From Chaunax sp. Z400 (lineage: Eukaryota; Chordata; Actinopteri; Lophiiformes; Chaunacidae), in NCBI GenBank assembly GCA_037577475.1, contig CM075187.1, positions 21,544,810 through 21,608,809 on the forward strand: a DNA stretch of 64,000 nucleotides, read 5' to 3'. The notes beneath the pieces were generated by a model. It was not told the DNA's origin. It did not search any database and saw nothing but the letters and a program-made list of their open reading frames with translations. Both the position numbers and the translations under genes were made by a program. This document shows positions 22,030 through 36,992 of the stretch, in pieces. Numbering within the stretch: position 1 is the first letter of the stretch; each line of letters opens with the position of its first letter.

Positions 22030-22640
22030 GTTAATTCAGTCTAACAAAAGCGCTCATTAGTTCTAATAAATCCTGTGACTTTGCCTTGTTCCACTGGAGC
22101 CTGACCTTTCTCCATGCACTGCCCGTAAAATCTCCTGCTAGGATTTACACTGTTTGATGCCTCCGTTAATTGGGCATGATTTGAGCTGTTTCTTCGGCTT
22201 TTGTTGCCAGTTGAATTCAGCATGGGGATAATGGCAAATGTCACTTTAACCGGCGGCTGCATTAGCTGGGAGAATGTGTATATTTATTTTTTTTCCAGAT
22301 GATGAATGTACATCACCGAAACCTTTGGAAGGCCATCCTCCTCATTAATGGGGGGCTTCCTTGAAAGCAAGCTATGCAACAGTTGTGGGCATCATGTGGA
22401 ATTGTCAGAAACAACAGGATTATTTTGGCTTCACTGGCTCTTGTCATTAGCCTGTGCCCTCCACATCTTAAACGCCACTAATGAACAACAGCGATTTGCC
22501 TTTCAAAAAAAATGTCCAGGCAAAGATTAGAAAGCAACAGGGCGATCAGATCTAATTAAGCTTGTACACCTCAAACAGCATGGCATTTGGCTGAAAGGTC
22601 AAGAGAAATCCCCAGCCTTAATATGCCGAACCTGTGCCTT
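22030..22640. promoter_or_regulatory. Possible conserved non-coding block
   Basis: About 600 bases free of simple repeats and mobile-element hallmarks, balanced in composition, with repeated CATTAG/TTAATT cores (for example near 22050, 22165 and 22343) and stops in all frames. This is typical of enhancer-rich developmental gene deserts. The call rests on appearance only. Confidence 0.3.
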
Positions 22641-25600
22641 CTAGCCCTGGGCATAAGGTAATAGCAGCCAGCTAGAAATTAAACTGAACCCGGACAGAGA
22701 GACGCCGAACTTTGCTTTCTTTCGTTTGTCTTCATGTCAAAGGCATTGTGATCTTGAATGGCTGATTAATTTTTGGATCAGTGACTTGTGGAATGGTGTT
22801 CTTTTTTCAAAGTTGTCAGTGCTTCTTTACAACTGAATCGAATGTGTCAAACATTTTGAAAGTAAGTGTATGACACCCACACTGAATTTAAAAAAGACAC
22901 ATGAAAACATTAAGCACTTACTGTAAACTCCCCCAAAGGATGTCGAGATCATTTCTGTACATTTGCTTAAAAGTTTGTCTTTTTTGGTCCCTGACTTACT
23001 TGATTTGTCAACTGAGGCGAATGATGTGCTGTTATTCTTATCCGTGTACCCAGTTCCTCCCTCAAATTGTATTTTGTTAACAAACATGAAAAATAGCAGG
23101 CATCAGATTGCATCCATTCACTTACGCACACCCTTGAGACTGTCCTCTCAGCTAATACTGCCTTCCATCCCAGTGGATCTGTTTGAAGATTGAGGATACG
23201 GACAGCCCATTTTCAAAATGCTATATTCACCCATCATGTGCTAAAAACATAGTCTGTCATAAAACTGATTATAGTTTTTGCTGTTAATGTGCATCGTGGG
23301 GGAAAAAAGGATGGCAGCCAGTGAGATGGAGGGGATGAGGGGGGATGATAGAGAAAACCTTGATTAAAGGAAGATGCATGCGCTTCTATGAATCAGAAAA
23401 TATAAATCAAGAGTCAATGTAGCAGTGTAGATCTCGGCAGGCGGTGAGTAAACAGCCCATTAGATTTTCCCGGGCATCATCACGCTCCAAAGTCTCTCTC
23501 TTTTTGCAAAAACACTCTTTTCTTCATCTCCTGATTCCTTAATGCTTCACCAAACCGACTTTCTGCTTGACTTCTATAAATATGTACCACCAAATATGTT
23601 GCAGCATGCATCCCAGAGTTTCCTCGGGAGAGAAAAAATGTGTTTGTCAGTATGGTAAATAACTGCAGTCTGACAGACTGTGCCGTGACTGTGTTCCCCT
23701 CCTTGTTGGGTGTCTCTTTACCGCCTTGTCTCCTCTCACCAGAGTAATAATAGGTCACTTGAGCGTGCTCCAGTTTCTGCTTTTTCTCACATTATCGTCG
23801 CGTATGGACTTTGTCGTACCCCCTGCACATTGGGTACTAGGGCAGCAAAAGTCCGTCTCAGCCGTAGCAGATGCACTTCTCCATAAAGAGAAGCAAGCGT
23901 AAGACATGTGGCAGAAATCGGAGGGAATGGGGCGAGAATGCATCGTCAGGGCCTGGTCCTTCTCTGCTGCTTGTCTTGTCTCGTCGAGCGTATGTGTCGT
24001 CCTTCCTGCTTCTTACAGGCAACAGCTGAGCCGGTCGCAGTGGGCTCTGTGCACACCCCACTCCACTCAGCCTGGCGTTCGCCGGCTCGGGGCCTGACAT
24101 TTCCAGAGGTGCTAAGTCACTCAGCATCTTGTTACTCCCTCTGACAAGCCAGGCTGCCTCATAGCGAGTGCCAGCAGACTTGAGCCGAGGCCAGGAGGAG
24201 AGGCCTCTTTCACACAAGTCACTGATCTTCCCTGCTGGAGGTGCCAAGATCTCAAGGTGTTTACAGAAGATCGGACGAGGTGTCAATCATGCTTTAGGCC
24301 TGGCACGCTACCCCTGGTGCCAGTCAGGTGTGAGGAGTGGTGCGAGGTTGAGGCGGGGGATTGGTTGATGGAGGGGAAGGGCATCGCAGTGACAGCTCTG
24401 TGGTGTCAGCGGTCAGATTGCCCAAAACCAAACTTCATGGCTGATTTTCTTGAGTGTAGTGGTCGAGAGTGACACAAGTTCTTTACCCGGAGGTAATAAT
24501 AGGACCTTGAATCACTTGTCATTTTGCACAAGTGCGGTTGTAACACACCATGAAGGAGTCCGGGATCATCTGCTCATTCGGCCTGTCAGCCGGAGAGTTA
24601 TTAGAGGGTTTAGAGAAAAGGTCACTCCACTACTGAACTGACTGTTCACTCTTGTAGTGAAGGGGAGATGCGCAAAAGGGGTATAATCATGACTGTATCT
24701 GCTGCAGCACTACAGCTGCAGTTTGAACTCATTGAAAAAGTATTTTGAAAAATCCATTTTAAGCTCTTTTAACACCTATCAGACATGCTGAGTAGATGTT
24801 GGATGCAAAACTTTAATTATCAATTATCAAAGAGTAGTTTTCACATTACTTTAGAAGGAAATATGTATTGCATATTGTCAGAAACTGTCTCAATGGGATG
24901 TAATGGAGGGAGACTTCATATCTATTCAAGCTCATTACAGAAACCAAATCAAATACCCCCAACTTCGTACCCTTTACTGCCTTTTTCACAAACTTGATTC
25001 ATCTCAATCGTTCACTGCATTAGTGAGACACTCCTAGTGATATGATAAACCTTCTCATTCCAAAAGAACGGTAACAAAGTACCACAACAGATGTAATTTG
25101 ATGGCTCCATTTTTAATTCCTTTGAAGCCACTCAGACGACGAGGGAAGGCAGAAAACCACTGTTCTATTATGTATGTGTTGCCATTACCCAGTGAAGAGC
25201 TCGGCCTGACAAGGTGGCATATCCCATCATGAATTAATCACCCTGTGCTATTCATCAGAGGTGACTTTGAAATTTTGAACATCGCCACTTTTAAAACAGC
25301 CAGACTGATATCTGAAGGCATATTTATTTAATATAGAGGTGCAGACAGTGCATTGTCACCCCGGCTTTGGCGTCGGTTTGCCAATATGTACCTCTGAAGG
25401 ATGCTGTGCACACAAAGATTAAGAAGAAGAAAGACAAATGAAAATGTTCATTTTAGTCTCCACTGAATTTATAGAGTGCACTCAGTTTCATTCTTCCTTT
25501 CAGATGACTTAATCCCAGCGTTCTTTTTACTGAAAGCTATCGCTACACAGAACAAGCAAGGCCTGCCCGATAAGCCTCACTCTCAAATGAATCTATTGGA

Positions 25601-26326
25601 AAAGGTTTAATATTTGGCTATCAGTGCTAATTGTAAAATGTTCCACAAGGCTGATAGTAATGCATGTGGTATAGACTACTAATTCAGATGGTGGGGACAA
25701 AGGGAGCACAAACAATAGAAAGAAGTACAATGAGAGAGAAGGGAGAGAGAGCCAGAGTCTCCACCTCCAGAAGGAGATGTTAAAAGTATGACGACAGTTG
25801 GTGATTAAGGGTCATAGAACAAGAGGAAGGATGGTGGAGAAGGTTAGGTGGAAAATGAATAAAAGACAGGACAAGTACTGGCTGTGACACTACACGTACG
25901 TTTTTGTGATGCTTTTTCAAAGATTAACTTAGATAATTACACAGCAAAGTTATTGAGCTGTTCCACGTGTCCTTGTGAGTAATTTCGTATAAAGTAGGCT
26001 ACACTACCTTCAATGATATTTGGCCATGAGAATTTTCTGGCGTAAGGAGTTTGACCTTGCTTTTAGCTGTAAATCTTACTGCTGTGTTTTAATTGTTATT
26101 TTCACATATTTTAAAGCACACTTATAATGTACTGTACAGTAGACTGGCTTGCGTACTTACATAATGGATAGGCTACAATTTCACCTGTGAAAAAAATGCT
26201 GGTGCTGACCATCACTTCATGTGCATCCTAAACAAAGCGTACTAATGAAACAGCCAGCAATTGCATGAAGGAGGCAACTCACTCAGCATATTAAAGCAAA
26301 GGCATGCACACTATTATTACTCAATA
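22641..26326. other. Non-coding stretch including a GC-richer segment at 23755-24480
   Basis: Positions 23755-24480 are distinctly GC-richer than the surroundings and contain several overlapping short frames on both strands (up to 142 codons). None has recognisable protein features, so I treat them as composition effects. No RNA gene or intact mobile element is visible in the rest. Confidence 0.5.
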
Positions 26327-26583
26327 CATCCATCCATCTATCTTCTGTCACCACTTACTCTGTGCAGGGTTGCAGGGGGGGCTGGAGCCTATCCCAGCTA
26401 ACACTGAGCAAATGGTGGAGTACACCCTGGACAAGTCACCAGTTCATCACATAGGCCACATAGAAAGACAAACAACCATCCACATCCACATTCACCCCGA
26501 CAGGCAGTTTAGAGTCATCAATTCACCTATATTGCATGTTTTTGGTAGAGGCAGGAAGCCGGAGTACTCAGTGGTAACCCAGC
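26327..26583 (-). mobile_element. Teleost SINE-like repeat, inverted copy
   Basis: Reverse complement of the 15808 family. It starts with the CATCCATCCATC tail and continues through GGCTGGAGCCTATCCCAGCT and TTTAGAGTCATCAATTCACC. It ends with the GGAAGCCGGAGTACTC segment corresponding to the left part of the plus-strand copies. The tRNA-like head is missing. Confidence 0.8.
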
Positions 26584-29500
26584 CGCAAACTTTACTCAAT
26601 ACAATGCATGCTGAAGTGTTAGTATGAAGCCCAAAGTGGTGGTCAAATTAAACTTTTCAGAACTTGAAGCATTGCAAAAACACCTCCAAACATGAGGTGT
26701 GCTAAAGTCTTACCATTGAGGCTACAGTAACAGGCAGAGAGTGTCAGAGAGATATCAGAAGTTACTCTAAATTGTGTTGATATGAAGCTTATGTCACGCA
26801 GCATGCTAATGGTTTAGTATGCAGACTATATCCCTGATATATTCCAAAACAATTGCACAAGCATTTCTTTCCCTGCTTCAGTGTCTGTGCATATGCATGA
26901 CCAGTTGGAGGATGTTGGTATGTTGCGGTCAATTCGGTCGTATTTTTTGGGTGGCATATGGTTGTTGATACAGATATCCGCATGGATCAATGGGTCGGGC
27001 AGGCCCTGCAGCTAAAATCAAGTAAGTTTGTAGCCACATGGAAGTGGAACTGGCTCAAGTGTTGTAATGGCCTGCTATCATGCTATAATCATGTTAGCAG
27101 GCTTATAGTCTGATAATTAATCATAAACAATCACATTATCGTATTCTACCAAAATGTTAGGTTTTAGACAATAAATTTGGAGTGTGTGATTAATTTGCAT
27201 TTTGGTTAGAGTGTATCGACTGTATAAAACTACGTTCTGATTAATAAGTTGCTGCCACTGCAAGTCCTCAAACATGTGGAGACACAGTGTATTTTAAAGT
27301 GTTAGCATGTAGAATACTATCAGAGAACAAGGTGTTTGCTATGAAAACATGGATGGTTTTGCTGCCTATGTTCTCATTAAGAGCTAAGTTGGCTGAAGGG
27401 ATCATTCTTGGTAACAGTCCAGTCAGATTTTATGTCCTCTCTTGGTTGGCCGCTCTTCAGGTGTCCTTTCTCCTCTTTGTCTCTTCACGATTGTACTTTT
27501 TCTTTATCTTTCTGTCCTTACCACCCCACCCCACCCCCTCCCCTCCCCTCCCCTCTCCCTTTCTCTCTCTCTCTCTCAGTCAGTGAGAGAGGTTCAGTTT
27601 GGGGAGAGGATGCAGGGAACAGCTGGGCCCCATCACTTCTCATTGTTGGTCTGGGAGAGACGTAGCTGACAGAGTGATGCACAGAGCCTGTCCTTGCTAA
27701 TGACTGCGCCATTCTCCATCATTATCACCATCATTAGGAAATTAGGGGGACAGAAGGTATTTACTGTAAACCTGCCACCTCCCAAGGAGAGATAAATAGA
27801 AACTGATAAATGTGATTGTGTGATGCTGCCTGTCTATTAACCTTCCCATTTTCCAGCTCCAGCATATGCACATTTAACAATCATTAATATTCTCTAATTG
27901 GGCCAGATTTTAGTAAAGAAAATACTCTTGAAGGACTCTTTATAATACTTGTAAATATGGGTCTGTGTTACTGGTATAGAACTGCAGTACCATGAACACA
28001 CCACAACTTACTGTAAGCTCCTGTAAGATATAGCTTTTAAACTGCAGACTATGATAATAGGTGGAAATTCAAATATACGGTACAGACAACAAAATAACAT
28101 TGCAACGTTTTTCCTTGATCACCAAATTCCAAAAATATTTTGTATCCTTAACCAAGATATCTTTTGTTTCTTTAATTAGTGCTTATTACACAATGAAGGT
28201 CACACTGTACGCTCAAAAGTCCAGTCTTTTACATTCTATAGTGGGGAGTCAGGGAACATAATGTGGTTGGAGTTGAAGTCAAGAGTTCTGCAACAGACCT
28301 AAAAACAAAAAATATAAGGGATCACAGTTTTATATGTGCAACTTAAAGCGACATTTCGCCCCAAAATAAAACATTTTCCTCTTACCTGCAGTGACATTTA
28401 CGGTGGTGCAGACTTTTAGACATCTCTCCCTTCTCTTTAATATGATGGACCTGGTTGGCACTCAGCTCTATGAAATGTATTTTTAGTTTGTGCCAACTAC
28501 CAATTTGTTTGCAGTGAAACGCAGCGGTTGCGTTGTGGTTGTGTTTACCAATTTACTTCTACTGTGTGTGTGCGGTATGCCCATTTACATTTTGCTAACT
28601 GCCTGGCAGCACTGCAAAGGCCGATTGTTCAGTGTTTGACCGCGTCTGGATAACAGCAGGTCATGCTGTCAAGGGCAGACACACAGACAAACCCACAATA
28701 ATGTGTATGCCCTCATTTCTTGTCTGTCTGGGAGAAGATTGGCTTGCTCAGCATGTGCCCACAGTATGTATGTTCTATGTAGTTGCTTTTCACATTCATA
28801 CAGACAAAGACACAGACTTTTCTGGGGGCAAGGTGACTCTGGCGATAGGATAAAGTAGGCTTTCACAACTGTTTAGCTATATTTTCACAGTGACATGTAA
28901 CCTTGTGCTCACTAGACAGCAGAATGTTAAACTGTTGTTTTGGACTGTCTCACAGTTACTGCTTGTTGTGTCAAATGTTATCACACCTGTTAATCTATTA
29001 TGTAACTTTTATGTCTTTCTTTTTGTTTGAGCCTTGTCACACAATTTCTTTTGCGTGATTTTGCATTCACTTTCTTTCTCTCCCTTGCCTGCTGAACTTT
29101 ATTCCCACACAAGTTTAGGGGATCAAATATACCTATATTATATTGTCTGACCCTTGGAAGAACTGCTTCAGTGGATTCTATTGATTCAATGTTTGTCTTT
29201 AAAAGAAAAATATAAATAATGATTCTGAAAATGGATTCATTCAATTTTTTTTCTGCGTGATCTGGAAAGATTCAGCAGCATCACCACAATGAATGCAGAT
29301 GTTACCACTGAGTGGACTTAATTTGACATTAAATGGTCACAGCTATCAGACCCAGTGATACATAAGTCATCCAGGGCATGTTTTCAGCTTGGGTGTGCTG
29401 TATTTATGTGACGTAGCACTGCATTGTGTTTATGGTTTGCATCAACACCAGTAATTTTGGAGGGGCCCATCTGACAGACGTCTATAACATGTTCATTAAC

Positions 29501-29975
29501 TGGCTGTCCAATGATCTGGGAGTGTGTAAATAGGCAGGCGAGGTACAAAACACATCCTTAAATCACTTACAAAGGCCTTAGTGGACGCTGTCAATGCAGC
29601 TGATGAAATTAGATAACACAAGTGTAATTTTATAATGAAAAACAAAAACACTGATGTGCATTTGATGCAGCAATTAGGGGGGTTGCTAATGATGATAATT
29701 TGAGTTTTAATTCTGAACCCAGTAGTGACTGACAGAGTCTATCAATTACTGCATTAAAACAGGCCCCAGCTGCAGAAGCCACGGCAGCCGCCTCCCAAAT
29801 TGTAGTCTAAACTGCTGTCGTCTCCTCTCCCATCGCTCGCTGGCGTAATTGCAGCTTAACCAGTTCATCATAATCACACAACAGTTTCTCTCCCAGTAGA
29901 ACAGGGATGTGATTTTTTTCACTTCACATTGTTTGCCATGATGTGTGCTTGTGTGTAGAGATGCTATTTTGAGAC

Positions 29976-29977
<2 letters not shown>
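26584..29977. other. Non-coding stretch
   Basis: Unique DNA around the polypyrimidine tract at 27520-27578, which is listed separately. The segment beginning AAAGCGACATTTCGCCCC near 28347 resembles an end of a fish DNA transposon, but no partner end was found. No gene is seen. Confidence 0.5.
27520..27578. repeat. Polypyrimidine tract with minus-strand G-quadruplex motif
   Basis: Nearly pure C/T for about 59 bases: a C-run section followed by (CT)n. On the minus strand four G-runs of 4-5 bases separated by single A residues (27534-27553) match the G-quadruplex pattern. The mirror-like CT part could also form triplex DNA. Structure is predicted, not shown. Confidence 0.8.
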
Positions 29978-30041
<64 letters not shown>

Positions 30042-30090
30042 GTGTGTGCGTGTGTGTGTGCGTGTGCGTGTGCGTGTGTGTGTGTGTGTG
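29978..30090. repeat. (GT)n microsatellite with CG interruptions
   Basis: 113 bases of alternating purine-pyrimidine, GT throughout, with at least five GC steps (GCGTGTGTG type) in the right half. These make it a strong Z-DNA candidate. Confidence 0.95.
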
Positions 30091-31540
30091 GCTATATTTA
30101 ATCTACAGTGACTGGTTACAGTGATACTCCTCAGTTAAGTCATGGTTTAAATCACTATTTCATTTCAATGACTGATGAAAACACATGTGTCATGATGTTC
30201 AGCAAGTAACATAGTTTATTATAAGAGTTCTGGTGTTTATTCACTTTGAGATCATCATCACAGTCAGGAAATTGGGCAGAGTTGCTTGTTTGCAAAATAT
30301 TTTCACCACTTTAAGTTGCTATTTCAAAATTTGGGGTTTTCTGTTTTCTGATCAAAGCTTCATTTCTTTTACTACATCTTTTAAGCATGTACACTGTACG
30401 TGCACAGCAAGAAAACATAATGTAACCAGGAATATTACAACAACAACAAGAATAACATACTTCACTGTATTTATTGTGTCCCCACACCACCATCTCCAAC
30501 CCTGTTTCTGCTGTGGTGACATTACGCAACCACCACCCCTTACCCTGTATCCTCAAAATAAAGTAATAAAAGCAGGATATTATAGAGAAAAGTCCAAATG
30601 AAATTGCAAATGAACGACAGCCCTGACCCATTTCATTTCACCTAATATAGATAGATACATGCATACAGAGCAGGGGCCACATTAGAACAAGAGAAGAGAA
30701 AAGGACCGTATTAAAGTTTATTTTAATGATATTCTCAAAGTTTCTTAACATTCTGTAGACAGACAGACATCACCGTGTTTATTTCCAATAATTTAGTTAA
30801 TTTGCAATATGACTGTTTTATGTTATGTCTGTTAGTTTTAGTTTCCGCAGCAAATGTATCCAAGACTTGCAAAACGGCTGTACTAAGAGTGGATTCCTCC
30901 ACTAAAAGAGAAGCACAAATCTTTCAGGAATGACCATATTTACATGCTATATCTTGTTAGCAGCCAAGCTAGCCACCAACACATTCAAGATCCATCTCAG
31001 TTTAGTGACGATCAGGGCTGCATATTCTCCTCCGAGGGTGGAGCATGCCTTGCTGTTAATTAGCTGGTGAATTCTCATTTTAAGTTGTTAATTCCCATCC
31101 AAATATGTAGGTAGACAGGCAGGTAGGCCATTCAGTCATTTCATTCAAGACAAATGAAATGATTTTTCTTTTCAGAGCAATCAATATTGATCTTCAAATG
31201 TCAAGAGTTTGGTTCTAAAGATGCAGATACAACATAGAAATCAGACAGCTTTGGAGTAGTTTTTTGGAGCTTGGCTTGTTGTTTTCACATTTTCCAGTCT
31301 TTGTGCTCACTAAAATGCCACATAAACAAGAAATCACAGAGATGAATCTGGTATTGATCTCTTCATTAAACTAGGACAAAAAAAAAACATACCTTCTTGC
31401 CCAAATGTTCCTTTATTATATATTTGGTATATAAATATACCAAATATATTTATATACTTGGTATATAAATATACTCCATCTCTTAAAGTGTTATTAGTCT
31501 GACATCATCACAAATCACACCACATAGATGGTCACAAACA
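30091..31540. other. Non-coding stretch with palindromic AT repeat
   Basis: Unique DNA. At 31419-31448 a 13-base perfect inverted repeat (TATATTTGGTATA / TATACCAAATATA, 4-base loop) is present, and its right half is partly repeated at 31458-31474. No gene is seen. Confidence 0.55.
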
Positions 31541-31542
31541 TG

Positions 31543-31563
31543 TCTCTCTCTCTCTCTCTCTCT
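31543..31563. repeat. (TC)n microsatellite
   Basis: Uninterrupted TC units seen directly. Confidence 0.9.
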
Positions 31564-31765
31564 TTCCAGCAGACCCATGAAACTCAATCAGCAATGTTGC
31601 ACTCATGTCCAAATATTTCCAGAAGAGCAGACGAAGAAAGAAGTCGGGAGGCTGGATCAGCTGGCCTGTGATCTCCAGTGTGAGCCAAGCTGTCTGATTG
31701 GCTGGAGGGCTAGAGGGCCATCTTGCCTCCCTGGCAGGCAAGTGGCTCAAGCAGTTTGGTTTAGG

Positions 31766-31800
<35 letters not shown>

Positions 31801-31801
31801 T

Positions 31802-31832
<31 letters not shown>

Positions 31833-31834
31833 GG
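31766..31834. repeat. (TG)n followed by G19
   Basis: About 50 bases of TG with one TC interruption run directly into a homopolymer of 19 G (31816-31834). Such G runs are prone to length change and to sequencing error. Confidence 0.9.
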
Positions 31835-32004
31835 TGAGAGAGGGCTAGGAACTTGGAAAAGCAGAGGCTGAAAATGTGTGGGTGTTGGAGTCTTTGGAGG
31901 GGAGGGTCTTATGACTGAGAACTGTGAAGATGAGAAAAAGATGGCTTTTCAGTATGTGTGTGTTTGCACGTGTGCACTGTAGCATATGTATGTTTGACTG
32001 TATA

Positions 32005-32036
32005 CATGTATGTATGTATGTATGTATGTGTGTGTG
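32005..32036. repeat. (ATGT)n/(GT)n microsatellite
   Basis: About six ATGT units followed by a short GT run. Confidence 0.9.
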
Positions 32037-32261
32037 CCGGGGACTGTGGGCCCCTATAAAATCTGAAAATGTTTTAAATAAGCTACTTTAAGGCCTGAAA
32101 TACAGTAAAAAAAAAAATTTAAAAAGTACTTTTTTCACCAGCAGGTAGCTGGTTTGAAAATCGGCGCTATGTCCTCACAGTAGTCCATGAAGCGGATGAT
32201 CTGTGAAAACATCTGACTCCTATAACCCCATCTAGTGCTCCTAATACCATTTGCAAGAATC

Positions 32262-32465
32262 CACCACGCCTGAATCCAAACCACCAATCAGAGTGTCGGA
32301 CGTAGTGTCAATCACTCTTGTGCTCACTCTGTGGGCAGTCCCACTCTTCCTCCACATGCTCTCACTAGGTCCAGCACAGCAGCCTCCTCTGCAGGGAGGG
32401 GCTTTGGACTCCATCAGACACTCCTCTTGACTCTGATTGGTGGTTTAGATTCCGGCGCAGTGGGT
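32262..32465. mobile_element. Inverted-repeat element (foldback/MITE-like), about 204 bp
   Basis: Two inverted arms face each other. The core is AAACCACCAATCAGAGT (32278-32294) and its complement ACTCTGATTGGTGGTTT (32430-32446), 22 of 23 matching when extended by the GAATC side. Homology continues outward through a CCACnnCGCC segment. The enclosed 135 bases have no coding capacity. The element type is unassigned, and no clear target-site duplication was seen. Confidence 0.6.
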
Positions 32466-36630
<4,165 letters not shown>

Positions 36631-36992
36631 AAAGGTGCAATTTGTAACATATGGCCAGAAGTTTACCCTAAAACATGAAAAAAATTAACTAACAACTAAA
36701 CGTGAAGAAACAACAGTGTTGATGTTATGCCAGATGCCTCTATAGTACGATGCAGAGATATCCTCTGAAGTTTAACAGCTTGCCCCAGTCTGTCCAGACT
36801 TGTAAATGCATTGTACCTCTAAAGATGGTAGTCCAGTCTTCATCAAATTCTGAGCTAACAGTATCTGTAGTTACAGCCAAAAATAGTAGTAATAGTGTAG
36901 GGAGCAGCAGTTGAAATGGTGAAATGCTGCCCCCCCCCATATCTTTGGAGCTGCCTTCAGATTTTCTACATATTTTACAAGTAGCTCCTTTA
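36631..36992. mobile_element. Probable non-autonomous DNA transposon, about 362 bp
   Basis: The left end AAAGGTGCAATTTGTAACAT and the right end ATTTTACAAGTAGCTCCTTT are imperfect inverted repeats (about 18 of 22 matching). The interior is AT-rich with a C9 run and no coding capacity. The superfamily is not assigned because no clear target-site duplication was seen. Confidence 0.55.

Noticed and set aside
23755..24480. Gene suggested by several overlapping frames in a GC-richer segment
   Set aside because: Frames on both strands overlap, none has motifs or consistent splice sites, and GC content alone explains the lack of stops.
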